DNA of 64,000 nt, from assembly GCA_965276825.1 (NCBI GenBank), contig OZ255630.1, forward strand, positions 2,418,001 to 2,482,000. Reading direction: 5' to 3'. The position numbers and the translations under genes are program-made. Position 1 is the first letter of the stretch, and each line of letters begins with the position of its first letter. Of the stretch, positions 19,908 to 28,175 are shown one piece after another. The DNA is from G965276765 sp965276825. Lineage in GTDB: Bacteria; Actinomycetota; Acidimicrobiia; Acidimicrobiales; Palsa-688. The notes beneath the pieces were generated by a model that did no database searches, was not told the origin of the DNA, and was given only the letters and a program-made list of their open reading frames with translations.

Positions 19908-20468
19908 TCAACCCGGCGGGTCCAGCACGACGATGCGGTGAGCGATGACCCGGCCGTCGCCCACCACCAGCTCGCCGAGGGTGTGCGTGGGCTGGGCGCG
20001 CCGCTGGGTGGGCGAGCCCGGGTTGAACAGCAACGGGCCGTCGCCCTCCTCGTCGCAGGGCTCGTGGCTGTGACCGAACACGACCACCTGCGCGTCCGGG
20101 AAGCGACGGCCGAGTCGTGCGGACCGGCCCGCTCTCGGTCCGGCGTCGTGGATCATGCCGATGCGCACACCGCCGAGGACGACCGTCCTCGTCGCGGGGA
20201 GGACGCCGACGAGCGAGTGGTCGTTGTTGCCGAGCACGGCCCACGTCGGCACGCGCGCTCGGATGGCGTCGAGGACGCCGGCGTCGAGCACATCGCCGGC
20301 GTGGAGCACGGCACCCGCCCCCTCGAGATGCGCCCAGACCGTGTCCGGCAGCCCGCCGGGACCCCACCCGGGGCGGTGCCGGGTCGATGCGACGTGGGTG
20401 TCGGCCAGGACCACCACCCGTAAGGCCCCGGTGGCGTCGGCGAGCGGGGCGTCATCGGCGCTGGCCAC
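19908..20468 (-). CDS. YfcE/MJ0936-type metallophosphoesterase
   Basis: About 186 aa; a calcineurin-like phosphoesterase that hydrolyses phosphodiesters or phosphomonoesters with two metal ions. Metal-site motifs in order: VVLADTH, VLHAGDV, LGNND, a His in GMIHDAG and FGHSHEP, with NPGSPT near the end, as in small YfcE-like enzymes. I chose GTG 20468 because TATCCT lies 5 nt upstream (leaderless). A GTG at 20495 would add nine residues that overlap this promoter hexamer. The physiological substrate is unknown. Confidence 0.87.
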   Translation of the reverse strand: MASADDAPLADATGALRVVVLADTHVASTRHRPGWGPGGLPDTVWAHLEGAGAVLHAGDVLDAGVLDAIRARVPTWAVLGNNDHSLVGVLPATRTVVLGGVRIGMIHDAGPRAGRSARLGRRFPDAQVVVFGHSHEPCDEEGDGPLLFNPGSPTQRRAQPTHTLGELVVGDGRVIAHRIVVLDPPG

Positions 20469-20545
20469 ACCCGAGGATACGCAGGGCCCCGACACCGGCC
20501 ACCCAATCCCCTCAAGCAGCCGGGTCCACCGGCCGATGGGCAGGT

Positions 20546-21439
20546 ATGCCCGCCGCGTTCCCCTCCGACCCCGACCACGGAGGCGTCGACCCCGACCACG
20601 GAGGCGTCGACCCCGACCACGGAGGCGTCGACCCCGACCACGCAGGCGTCGGCGCCCCCGAGGGCAACGCCGCGCCGACCGCGGGGCCAGCGCGCCCGTT
20701 CGACCACGCCAACCTGCAGGCGACGCTCGCCGAGGTGCTCCGTGCCGCGTCCGCCGGTCCTACCGACGAGATCGAGGGCGCCGGCTCGCCGGCCACCCAG
20801 GCGCAGGAGGGCCCGTCCGACGACGGCCAACCCGACCCTCTGGAGGACCCGACTCCGGCGAGCCACCCACCCGTTCGAGCGACCGATCCTCGCGGCGCGA
20901 CGGCCGAGCCCGCCTCGCGGCTGCGCTCCGTGCCCGCCGCGGGGAGCACCCCGGCGCTCGGCCCTGCCGCGGTCCCCCCCGCGCCGCCGGCGGCTCCGTC
21001 CTCGCTGCCGAACCCGTTCGCCGCCAGGCCACGTCCCGACGCCGTCACGGTCAACCCCGGCAGCATGCTGTCCGGCGTCGTGCGGCCGGCCTCAGGGGTC
21101 TCGTCGCTGCTGCCTCCAGCCACCTCGCTCGAGGTGCCCGGCTCGGCGCCGCGACTGCGGCTCGAGACCCCGACCGAGCTGACCGTCGTCCGCCCGCCCG
21201 CCGCGCCCGACCCCTCCCCCGAAGGCGCATCGGGCCCGCACGGCCCCGCCGGCGGCGTCCCTGCCGTCGACGATCGTGGGAAGGTGGCCGACGCCATGGT
21301 CGTCGACTTCGACCCGGCTGGCGACCAGGTCACGGCGGAGGAGCCGACGACCGAGCCCATCCCGCCGTGGCGCCCCGAGGACGACGACATCCTTCCCGCT
21401 CGATCCGCGCGTCGCCGGCGCCTGCGCCTCCGGCGCTGA
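20546..21439 (+). CDS. Acidic Pro/Ala-rich hypothetical protein with heptapeptide repeats
   Basis: 297 aa, probably largely disordered. It begins MPAAFPS and is followed by four copies of the heptapeptide DPDHGGV. A possible helix (HANLQATLAEVLRAAS) comes next, then a long Pro/Ala/Asp-rich region, and a C-terminus ending in DDDILPARSARRRR that looks like a defined motif. Coding potential is good throughout (third-position G/C). No domain is recognised. GGGCAGG sits just before the ATG. The 3' end, including the TGA, is the first copy of the repeat array that follows. Confidence 0.6.
   Translation: MPAAFPSDPDHGGVDPDHGGVDPDHGGVDPDHAGVGAPEGNAAPTAGPARPFDHANLQATLAEVLRAASAGPTDEIEGAGSPATQAQEGPSDDGQPDPLEDPTPASHPPVRATDPRGATAEPASRLRSVPAAGSTPALGPAAVPPAPPAAPSSLPNPFAARPRPDAVTVNPGSMLSGVVRPASGVSSLLPPATSLEVPGSAPRLRLETPTELTVVRPPAAPDPSPEGASGPHGPAGGVPAVDDRGKVADAMVVDFDPAGDQVTAEEPTTEPIPPWRPEDDDILPARSARRRRLRLRR
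20567..20650 (+). repeat. 21-bp in-frame tandem repeat (4 copies)
   Basis: Four 21-bp units encoding Asp-Pro-Asp-His-Gly/Ala-Gly-Val at the N-terminus of the acidic hypothetical protein. The units are identical except for one G-to-C change in the last, which is typical of a recent in-frame minisatellite. Confidence 0.95.
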
Positions 21440-21590
21440 GACCGCACCCGCGCTCCCGCGCTGCGACCGCCCTGCGCCTCCGGCGCGGAGACCGCCCTGC
21501 GCCTCCGGCGCGGAGACCGCGCCTGCGCGGAGACCGCACCCGCGCCCCCTGCGGAGACCGCACCCGCGCCTCCGGCGCGGAGAGCGCACG
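21422..21590. repeat. G+C-rich ~25-bp degenerate repeats in a convergent gap
   Basis: The segment CTGCGCCTCCGGCGC plus GAGACCGC recurs three to four times complete or in part (about 21422, 21471, 21496, 21563), with shorter GCGGAGACCGCACC pieces between. The first copy is the last codons and stop of the upstream gene. GCGCCTCCGGCGC is an imperfect palindrome, so the copies can fold into hairpins. The array fills the 160-nt convergent gap before the regX3 stop and may act as a terminator. Confidence 0.8.
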
Positions 21591-21599
21591 AGCGGCGCG

Positions 21600-22304
21600 T
21601 CAGGGCCTGACGCCCTCGAACTTGTAACCGAGTCCCCGGATGGTGGTGATCCTGGACGGGCGGCCGGGATCGTCCTCGATCTTGGCCCGCAGCCGCTTGA
21701 CGTGGACATCGAGGGTCTTGGTGTCCCCGACGTAGTGGGGGCCCCACACCCGGTCGATCAGGGTCTCCCTGGTCAGGACGCGTCCGGCGTTGCCCATCAG
21801 CAGCTCGAGCAGCTCGAACTCCTTGAGCGGGAGGGCCACCGGCCCGCCACGGAGGTGGACCTCGTGGCGCTCGGCGTCGAGGCGCAGGTCACCGACCTCC
21901 AGCACGTCGGCGTCGACGGGGGACTCGCCGGACGGCGGCGAGCGCCGGAGGACGGCGCGCATCCTCGCCACCAGCTCACGAAGCCGGTACGGCTTGGTGA
22001 CGTAGTCGTCCGCGCCGACCTCGAGGCCGACGACGGTGTCGATCTCGCTGCTCTTGGCCGTCACCATGATGATCGGGACCCGGCTGCGGGTTCGGAGCTC
22101 CCGGCAGACGTCGATGCCGGACATGCGGGGCAGCCAGACGTCGAGGAGGACCAGGTCGGGGCGGACCCGGTCGAACATCTCCAGCGCCTGGGCGCCGTCG
22201 GTGGCGACCTTGACGAGGAACCCCTCGCGCTTGAGGCCGACGACGAGCGCCTCGACGAAGGACTCCTCGTCCTCGACGATCAGCACGGTCGGCGGATCAA
22301 CCAC
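21600..22304 (-). CDS. regX3: OmpR/PhoB-family response regulator (RegX3-like)
   Basis: 234 aa. Receiver domain: acidic pair in VLIVEDEESF, phospho-acceptor Asp in DLVLLDVWLPRMSG, Thr in IIMVTAKS and Lys in DDYVTKPY. The C-terminal winged helix has LKEFELLELLMGNAGRVLTRETLIDRVWG and KTLDVHVKRLRAKIEDDP with the usual RITTIRGLGYKFE ending. GTG 22304 lies inside the last codons of the kinase gene (8-nt overlap) with GAGGAGG upstream, so the pair is coupled. Adjacent pst genes with GTTCAC direct repeats make phosphate-starvation control the likely role. Confidence 0.9.
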   Translation of the reverse strand: MVDPPTVLIVEDEESFVEALVVGLKREGFLVKVATDGAQALEMFDRVRPDLVLLDVWLPRMSGIDVCRELRTRSRVPIIMVTAKSSEIDTVVGLEVGADDYVTKPYRLRELVARMRAVLRRSPPSGESPVDADVLEVGDLRLDAERHEVHLRGGPVALPLKEFELLELLMGNAGRVLTRETLIDRVWGPHYVGDTKTLDVHVKRLRAKIEDDPGRPSRITTIRGLGYKFEGVRP

Positions 22305-23469
22305 GCCCGGCCTCCTCGGCCACGCCTCGGGCGGCGAGCGGCAGCACGAGGGTGAACGTCGAACCCTCGCCCTCTCTCGACACCACCTCGATGTCACCGC
22401 CGTGGTTGACCGCCACGTGCCGCACGATGGCCAGGCCGAGCCCGGTGCCGCCGGTCAGGCGGGACCGGGCCCTGTCGACCCGGTAGAAGCGCTCGAAGAT
22501 CCGCCCCAGATCACGGGCGGGGATCCCGATGCCCCGGTCGGACACCGCCAACCTGACCCTCTCGACGTCGGCGTCGACCGTGACGGTCACCTCCGACCCC
22601 GGCTCGGAGTACTTGACCGCGTTGTCCACCAGGTTGCCGAGCGCAGACATCAGGTCCCTCCGGTCGCCCGGCACCCGCAGGTGGGCGGGCGCCGGGTCGA
22701 TCCGCAGGCCGATGCCGGCGGCGGCGGCGACGGGTCGGAGCGGCTCAACCGCCTCCCGCACCAGGCCGTCGACCCCGATCGACGCCCGCGGTCCCTCCTC
22801 CGCCGCCTCGATGCGCGACAGGTCGAGCAGGTCGTCGATGATCCGTCCGAGCCGCCCGGCCTCGGCACCGACCCTGGCCGCCAGCCTGGCCACCACCTCG
22901 GGGTCGTCCTCGCCGTCGAGGGTCTCGGCGAGGAGGCTCAGCGCGCCGACCGGCGTCTTCAGCTCGTGGCTCACGTTGGCGACGAAGTCGCGCCGGATCG
23001 AGTCGAGCCGGCGCCGCTCCGAGACGTCCTCGACGATGGCGACGACCCCGATCGGGCGGCCTGCGATGGAGATCGGGTAGGCCCGGATCAGGAGGTTGCG
23101 ACGCACCGGGGAGAACAGCTCGAGGGTGCGCTCGGCGCACTCTCCTCCCGCCGCCTCGGCGAGCGCGTCGCGCACGGCCTGGTCGGCGAGGACGTCGCCG
23201 AGCCGCCCCCGTGCATAGGCGCTGGCGGCCACGTTGCGGTAGATCTCGTCGCCGTGCTCGTCGCAGACGATGACCGCCTCGGCCAGCACGTCGAGGGCGG
23301 CGCTGAAGCGGGTCGCCGCCTCCTCGCTGCGCTCCTCCCGCTCGCCGGTCGCGGTGGCCACAGCCTCGAGCTCGCGGACCAGGTCCTCGATGCTCGACAC
23401 CTCGGGGCCGGCGGAAGGGTTGAGGTGACTGAGGGCGGCCTCGATCCTCCGCTGCTCCAGACGGCGCAT
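22297..23469 (-). CDS. senX3: Phosphate-type sensor histidine kinase lacking transmembrane helices (SenX3-like)
   Basis: 390 aa. After about 70 residues of predicted helix comes a PAS domain (FSAALDVLAEAVIVCDEHGDEIY ... PIGVVAIVEDVSERRRLDSIRRDF). Then come HisKA with the phospho-acceptor in VANVSHELKTPVGALSLL and the ATPase domain with NLVDNAVKYSEPG, VSDRGIGIPARDLGRIFERFYRVDRARS and GGTGLGLAIVRHV. SenX3 and PhoR proteins normally start with two membrane helices. None is visible here, and none is encoded in this frame upstream of ATG 23469, so this kinase should be soluble or bound through a partner. It precedes regX3 as in mycobacteria and is transcribed away from pstB. Confidence 0.88.
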   Translation of the reverse strand: MRRLEQRRIEAALSHLNPSAGPEVSSIEDLVRELEAVATATGEREERSEEAATRFSAALDVLAEAVIVCDEHGDEIYRNVAASAYARGRLGDVLADQAVRDALAEAAGGECAERTLELFSPVRRNLLIRAYPISIAGRPIGVVAIVEDVSERRRLDSIRRDFVANVSHELKTPVGALSLLAETLDGEDDPEVVARLAARVGAEAGRLGRIIDDLLDLSRIEAAEEGPRASIGVDGLVREAVEPLRPVAAAAGIGLRIDPAPAHLRVPGDRRDLMSALGNLVDNAVKYSEPGSEVTVTVDADVERVRLAVSDRGIGIPARDLGRIFERFYRVDRARSRLTGGTGLGLAIVRHVAVNHGGDIEVVSREGEGSTFTLVLPLAARGVAEEAGRG

Positions 23470-23644
23470 CAGCGCGCCCGCCTCTCCTGGTCCGTGGCCA
23501 CCCTCATCTCCGTCACCGACAACGACGCCTCCGTGCCGGGATCGCAGCCCGCGGGTCCCGCGCCGGCGATCGGCGGCGGGTCGACGGCGTGACCGGCTCG
23601 GTGCGAACGGTAGGGGTGGCGGGAGACCGGACATCGACTCGAGC

Positions 23645-23677
23645 GTGAACCAAGGGTGAACTGAGCTTGAACATTGA
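23645..23677 (-). promoter_or_regulatory. PHO-box-like array between senX3-regX3 and pstB
   Basis: Three direct repeats exactly 11 bp apart: GTGAAC at 23645 and 23656 and TTGAAC at 23667 (GTTCAC/GTTCAA on the minus strand). Direct GTTCAC-type units with 11-bp spacing are the known binding pattern of PhoP/RegX3-type regulators in actinobacteria. The array lies in the 285-nt divergent region and could serve both senX3-regX3 and pstB. The rest of that gap shows no gene. Confidence 0.8.
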
Positions 23678-23754
23678 TGGTGCCATCTTGCCCAATCCCT
23701 GGTCGTGGGCGTTGCGCCGTTGCGGGGGCCGCGGCGGTGCAGCAGACTTTGGGC

Positions 23755-24684
23755 GTGAGCGACGATCCCGGATCCCCCTCCGAGCAGACCTCGACCGCCG
23801 TGCAGACCGCACCGGGGCCGGCGCCCGCCGAGGTCACGTCTCCTGCCGAGGGAACGCTCGCTCTGCACCGCCCGATGGTGGCCGTCGACGAGGCGTCCGC
23901 ACGACCGGACGTCCACGGCGAGAACGTCTTCGAGATACGGAGCCTGCGCTTCTTCTACGGCGCCGCCCAGGCCCTGCGCGACGTGAGCATGGACATCTAC
24001 CGCCACGAGATCACCGCGTTGATCGGACCGTCGGGCTGCGGCAAGACCACCTTCCTGCGGTGCCTCAACCGGATGAACGACCTGGTCCCCGGTACCAGGG
24101 TCGAGGGCACGGTCCGCTACGCCGGCACCGACCTCTACGGGCCCTCGGTCAAGCCGATCGAGCTGCGCCGGCGGGTGGGCATGGTGTTCCAGAAGCCCAA
24201 CCCGTTCCCCAAGTCGATCTACGAGAACGTGGCCTTCACCCCCAAGGCCAACGGGGCCAAGCGCAGCGACCTCGACGACATCGTCGAGTCCTCCCTGCGG
24301 TCCGCCGCGCTGTGGGACGAGGTGAAGGACAAGCTCAAGGACAGCGCCTTCGCCCTCTCCGGTGGCCAGCAGCAGCGCCTGTGCATCGCCAGGGCCATCG
24401 CCGTCAAGCCCGACGTGATCCTGATGGACGAGCCTTGCTCGGCGCTCGACCCGATCGCCACCGTGCGCATCGAGGAGCTGCTCACCGGGCTCAAGGAGCA
24501 GTACACGATCGTCATCGTGACCCACAACATGCAGCAGGCCGGCCGGGTGTCGGACCGCACCGCCTTCTTCACCACCGAGGGCAAGGAGGGCGGGACGCTG
24601 GTGGAGATCGACAGCACCGACCGGATCTTCACGTCGCCCACGGACCGCCGCACCGAGGACTACGTCACCGGCCGCTTCGGCTGA
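23755..24684 (+). CDS. pstB: Phosphate ABC transporter ATP-binding protein
   Basis: 309 aa from GTG 23755; a TTG at 23674 lies next to the PHO-box-like repeats and is less likely. It powers uptake of inorganic phosphate by PstSCA. Walker A GPSGCGKTT, Q-loop MVFQKPNPFP (typical PstB), signature LSGGQQQR, Walker B VILMDEPCSALD and switch His VTHNMQQ are all intact. The first 60 residues form a low-complexity extension beyond the normal PstB start. Unusually, pstB is not in the pstSCA operon: it sits on the opposite strand, convergent to pstA. No phoU is in the window. Confidence 0.95.
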   Translation: MSDDPGSPSEQTSTAVQTAPGPAPAEVTSPAEGTLALHRPMVAVDEASARPDVHGENVFEIRSLRFFYGAAQALRDVSMDIYRHEITALIGPSGCGKTTFLRCLNRMNDLVPGTRVEGTVRYAGTDLYGPSVKPIELRRRVGMVFQKPNPFPKSIYENVAFTPKANGAKRSDLDDIVESSLRSAALWDEVKDKLKDSAFALSGGQQQRLCIARAIAVKPDVILMDEPCSALDPIATVRIEELLTGLKEQYTIVIVTHNMQQAGRVSDRTAFFTTEGKEGGTLVEIDSTDRIFTSPTDRRTEDYVTGRFG

Positions 24685-24724
24685 ACGGGCCGGGCCCAGT
24701 CGAGCCGGCCGCTCCCGGGTCTCG

Positions 24725-24744
24725 GGGTCCTGCGCGCCGGACCC
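24725..24744. terminator. Hairpin between convergent pstB and pstA
   Basis: GGGTCC (24725-24730) pairs with GGACCC (24739-24744) around an 8-nt loop, in the 74-nt gap between two convergent stops. There is no U-tract, so it would be a weak or bidirectional terminator. Confidence 0.45.
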
Positions 24745-24758
24745 GTCGATCGTCAGAC

Positions 24759-25598
24759 CTACAGGGCCATCCTGGCCGTCTTGCGCCGGGCCCGCCCGGC
24801 GATGGTCCGCCCGACCAGGATGAGCACCAGGAGGATGATCAGGGTGACTGCGGCGGCGGAGGAGGCCTGGGCGTGGGCCGCTGCGCCGGGCAGGCTGATG
24901 TCGGCGAAGGTGGTGACGTTCAAGGAGCCGACCGGGCTGTGGGTCAGCTGGAGGGTCGGGTTGGTGTCGCTGGAGCCGGAGGTGAAGAGCAGGGGTGCGG
25001 TCTCGCCCGTGGAGATGGCCAGGGCGATGACCAGTCCGCTGACGATGGCCGGGAGGCCCGTCGGCAGGATGATGCGACCGACGGCGCGACCGGTGGTCAG
25101 GCCGAGGGCGGCTGACGCCTCCCGCAGGGCGCTCGGGACCTGCCGGAGCGCCACCTCGGTGGTCTTGACGATGTAGGGCAGCACCAGGGCGGAGAGGGCC
25201 AGGACCGCAGCCAGCAGCGAGTTGGCCCAGTGGAAGCCGACCACGAGGGTGGCGTAGCCGATGTAGCCGATGACGATCGACGGGGTGCCGGCGAGGACCT
25301 CGGAGAGGAAGCGCAGCACCCCGCCGAGGCGCGGGGTGGCGAACTCGGCCAGGTAGACCCCGGCGCCGACGCCGATGGTCCCGGCCACGATCAGCACGCC
25401 GAGCAGCAGCAGGAGGGTGCCGAGGATGGCGCTCTCCAGGCCGCCGGCGTTCTGGGTCTTGGTGAAGGTGGACAGACCGAGCGAGGGGGCGGCAGAGTGG
25501 AAGACGCTGATCAGGATGGCGATGGTCGGTGCGGCGATGATCACGAAGGCCAGCACGCACAGGCCCCAGAAGAGGCGGTCGCGGGTGAGACGTCCCAT
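24759..25598 (-). CDS. pstA: Phosphate ABC transporter permease PstA
   Basis: 279 aa with six transmembrane helices. It is one of the two channel subunits for phosphate. The binding-protein-dependent permease segment is present (YIVKTTEVALRQVPSALREASAALGLTTGRAVGRIILP), containing the EAA loop that contacts PstB. ATG 25598 shares one base with the pstC stop (TGATG), so the two are translationally coupled. Confidence 0.95.
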   Translation of the reverse strand: MGRLTRDRLFWGLCVLAFVIIAAPTIAILISVFHSAAPSLGLSTFTKTQNAGGLESAILGTLLLLLGVLIVAGTIGVGAGVYLAEFATPRLGGVLRFLSEVLAGTPSIVIGYIGYATLVVGFHWANSLLAAVLALSALVLPYIVKTTEVALRQVPSALREASAALGLTTGRAVGRIILPTGLPAIVSGLVIALAISTGETAPLLFTSGSSDTNPTLQLTHSPVGSLNVTTFADISLPGAAAHAQASSAAAVTLIILLVLILVGRTIAGRARRKTARMAL

Positions 25599-26659
25599 CA
25601 GATTCCCCTTCCGACCGGCAGGCCGGGTCCGGCCAGACGGCGGCTGACCAGCCGCCCGGCGAAGTTGGTGATCAGGGTGATGACGAGCAGCACCAGGCCG
25701 AGCTCGGCGAGCGAGTGCAGCGCCATCCGGGTCGGGTCGGTGAGGGCCGAGTCGAGGATCTGGGCGATGGACGCGGCGATGGTGGTGAAGCTCGAGAAGA
25801 TGGAGTGCGGATAGCCGCTGAGGGCGGTGCCGCTGATGAGGAGCACGGCGATGGTCTCGCCCAGGGCTCGGGCCCAACCGAGCAACGACGCGGCGAGGAT
25901 CCCGGTGCGCACGAAGGGCAGCGTGACCAGGCGCACGGATTCGGACCTGGTGAGGCCGAGGGCGACAGCGCCCTCCTTGGTCACCTCGGGGACCGAGCGG
26001 ATCAGCTCCCTCGTGGTGGAGGCGATGATCGGGATGATCATCACGGCCAGGACCAGCGAGGTCGTGAGCACGTTCTGGGCCTGGATGGGCCCGCCGAACC
26101 AGGGGATGTGCAGCTCGACGATGGTCGGGTAGACGTGGTCGGCCACGAAGGGCCCGAAGGTCAGGTAGCCCCACAGACCCCAGACCACGCTCGGGATGCC
26201 GGCCAGCAGCTCGAGGAAGATCCCGAGGGGGCTCTGGAGCCGCAGTGGCAGCCGCTCGACCAGGAACACCGCGCCACCCACCGACACGGGCACGGCGATG
26301 ACCAGGGCGATGAGCGACGACACCAGCGTCCCGAAGAGCATGAGCAGCACCCCGAAGGTCGCCCCGGGCAGCGCCTTGTACCCGTGGTGGACCTGGAGGG
26401 CGCCGGTGGCGAACTGGTTGCCGCCGTTGAAGTTGGTGGTGGTGAAGAAGCGCCAGCCGTTGAAGACGATGGCCGGGTACGCCTGCCGGAACATCTGGTA
26501 GGCGAGGAACACCAGGGCGACGGCCGGGACGAACGCGAGGACGGCCAGGGCGACGCGGATGACGGTGTCACCACCCCCGGACCGGGTCGAGTTGCGGCCC
26601 GAGAGGTCGTCGATGCCGGGTGGGGACGGATCGCTCGGGGCGTCGAGGGTGGTGACCAC
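25598..26659 (-). CDS. pstC: Phosphate ABC transporter permease PstC
   Basis: 353 aa. A 35-residue hydrophilic N-terminus is followed by a first membrane helix (VALAVLAFVPAVALVFLAY), the periplasmic FNGWRFFTTTNFNGGNQF segment typical of PstC, and five more helices. The EAA loop is STTRELIRSVPEVTKEGAVALGLTRSESVRLVTLP. It pairs with PstA to form the phosphate channel. It follows pstS after a 172-nt gap that holds a hairpin, and shares one base with pstA. Confidence 0.95.
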   Translation of the reverse strand: MVTTLDAPSDPSPPGIDDLSGRNSTRSGGGDTVIRVALAVLAFVPAVALVFLAYQMFRQAYPAIVFNGWRFFTTTNFNGGNQFATGALQVHHGYKALPGATFGVLLMLFGTLVSSLIALVIAVPVSVGGAVFLVERLPLRLQSPLGIFLELLAGIPSVVWGLWGYLTFGPFVADHVYPTIVELHIPWFGGPIQAQNVLTTSLVLAVMIIPIIASTTRELIRSVPEVTKEGAVALGLTRSESVRLVTLPFVRTGILAASLLGWARALGETIAVLLISGTALSGYPHSIFSSFTTIAASIAQILDSALTDPTRMALHSLAELGLVLLVITLITNFAGRLVSRRLAGPGLPVGRGI

Positions 26660-26752
26660 GGTGCTCCTTGGCTCGCTGCGGTGGGAGGGCGGTGGGAGGT
26701 CGGTGGGAGGTCGGTCGGTCCGGTCGGACCGGCGTGCTCGGGCGACGGTAGT

Positions 26753-26781
26753 GGGCCCGGCCCCGCAGGGGGACCGGGCCC
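26753..26781 (-). terminator. Strong hairpin after pstS, before pstC
   Basis: GGGCCCGG (26753-26760) pairs with CCGGGCCC (26774-26781) around a 13-nt loop. It lies 50 nt after the pstS stop and well before the pstC start. Placed here it can stabilise the pstS mRNA or end part of its transcription, so that the binding protein is made in excess over the permease. Just beyond it, near 26680-26715, there are short GGTGGGAGGTC direct repeats. Confidence 0.6.
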
Positions 26782-26831
26782 GCCGGGGGAAGGGTCACGA
26801 CGGGGTGCGGTCCCGTCGCGACCCCGGGGGA

Positions 26832-27965
26832 TCAGATGGAGGCGATGGCCGCCTTGACCTTGGTGACCACCGCCGCCGGCAGCGGCTCGAAGTTGACCAC
26901 CGCCAGGTTGGTCGCCGAGCTACCCGCGGCCGGATCGATCACGTAGTCGAGGAAGGTCTTGATGGCCGCCGCCTTCGATGCGCCCTTCTTGACCATGATG
27001 TACTCGAAGTTGACGATCGGGTAGGCCTGGGCACCCTGGGTGTAGATGAGGGAGACGGCCAGGTTGGACGGGATGGTCGTCAGCGCCTTCACCGCCGCCT
27101 CGACGGTCGTCGGCGACGGTTGCACGTAGTTGCCCGATGCGTTCTGCAGCGCGGCCTCGCCCAGACCGGCGCTGACGGCGGTCTTCTCGGCGCTGATGCC
27201 GATGTAGGCGACACAGCCCGGCGTCTGCGAGCAGGTCTGCACCATGCCCGGGTTGCCGCTGGCGGCCGCCGATGCGCCACCGGCCGACGGCCAGGTGGGC
27301 AGCTCGTTGGGGCCGATCTTGGTCGCCCAGGTGGGGCTCGTCTTGGTCATCAGGCTGGTGAAGAGGAACGAGTCACCGGAGGAGTCCGACCGGTGGACGG
27401 GGTGCACCGCCTCGGCCGGCAGCGTCACGCCGGGGTTGAGCTTGGCGACGGCCGGGTCGTTCCACTTGGTGATGGTGCCCAGGTACATCTGCGCTAGCAC
27501 GGCACCGGTCAGCTTCAGGTTCTTGATGCCCTTGAGGTTGTAGTTGACCGCCTGCGAGGACACCACGATCGGGATGTTTGCGAGGCTGGTGTACTGCGCC
27601 ATCTGCACCGAGCTGAGGTAGGCGTCGGAGCCACCGAAGTCGGTCGTGCCGGCCGCGGCATCCGAGACGCCCTTGCCCGAGCCGCCAGGCTGGGGTGCGA
27701 GGGTGATGCTCGGGTTGGCCGTGTGGAAGCCAGGGGCCACCGCCTGCAGGAAGGGGTACAGGAGGCTGGAGCCGGACTCCTGCAGGGTCGTGGCGCCCCC
27801 GCCGCTGCTTGCGGGCGCGGAGCTGGCCGAGCTGCTGCCGGAGGTGGCGGGAGTCGATCCCGCCGGGGCGGCGGTCGTCGGCGTGCTCTTGGTCGATGAG
27901 CTGGAGCCGCAGGCCGCGAAGGCCAGGGCACCGGCGGCGAGCACGGCGGGGATGATGCGCTTCAA
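26832..27965 (-). CDS. pstS: Phosphate-binding lipoprotein PstS
   Basis: 377 aa. It captures extracytoplasmic phosphate for the Pst transporter. The signal peptide LKRIIPAVLAAGALAFAAC ends in a lipobox cysteine, followed by a Ser/Thr/Ala-rich linker. PstS-type motifs: LQESGSSLLYPFLQAVAPGFH, GSGKGVSDAAAGTTDFGGSDAYLS and HRSDSSGDSFLFTSLM. I chose TTG 27965 because a perfect AGGAGG lies 6 nt upstream and it gives a normal signal peptide; upstream in-frame starts at 27998 and 28034 lack such a site. Two GTTCAC repeats lie about 110 nt upstream. Confidence 0.94.
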   Translation of the reverse strand: MKRIIPAVLAAGALAFAACGSSSSTKSTPTTAAPAGSTPATSGSSSASSAPASSGGGATTLQESGSSLLYPFLQAVAPGFHTANPSITLAPQPGGSGKGVSDAAAGTTDFGGSDAYLSSVQMAQYTSLANIPIVVSSQAVNYNLKGIKNLKLTGAVLAQMYLGTITKWNDPAVAKLNPGVTLPAEAVHPVHRSDSSGDSFLFTSLMTKTSPTWATKIGPNELPTWPSAGGASAAASGNPGMVQTCSQTPGCVAYIGISAEKTAVSAGLGEAALQNASGNYVQPSPTTVEAAVKALTTIPSNLAVSLIYTQGAQAYPIVNFEYIMVKKGASKAAAIKTFLDYVIDPAAGSSATNLAVVNFEPLPAAVVTKVKAAIASI

Positions 27966-28074
27966 GGGGGTCCTCCTGGGTGGGTGTGGCGAGGACATCG
28001 GGGCGCCCACCTGCGAGTGGGCCGCACCGACCACGGGCCCCGCCGTGGGTCAGTGGTGACCGTAGAAAGACCAG

Positions 28075-28096
28075 GTGAACGGGTCGTGAACACACG
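28075..28096 (-). promoter_or_regulatory. PHO-box-like pair upstream of pstS
   Basis: GTGAAC at 28075 and 28086, exactly 11 bp apart, reading GTTCAC in the direction of pstS. This matches spacing and unit of the array beside pstB/senX3, and supports one regulator, probably RegX3, for both. The rest of the 210-nt pstS-Rrf2 gap shows nothing further I can assign. Confidence 0.75.
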
Positions 28097-28175
28097 GCAA
28101 CGCCGTGATGCCGGTCGTCCGAACTCTGGGCCAGCCCGCTCGTATGGAGGCCGGGACGGCCCGGGGTGGGCCGGG

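Noticed and set aside
19097..20367. Minus-strand frames with repeated TWFVAPDCPEVGADWRR-like peptides
   Set aside because: They are translations of the 113-bp DNA repeat. The period is not a multiple of three, so each frame rotates through the unit, and there is no start signal.
20567..20650. CRISPR-like array
   Set aside because: Repeats are contiguous 21-bp coding units with no spacers. The same applies to the 18-, 29-, 47-, 50- and 113-bp arrays.
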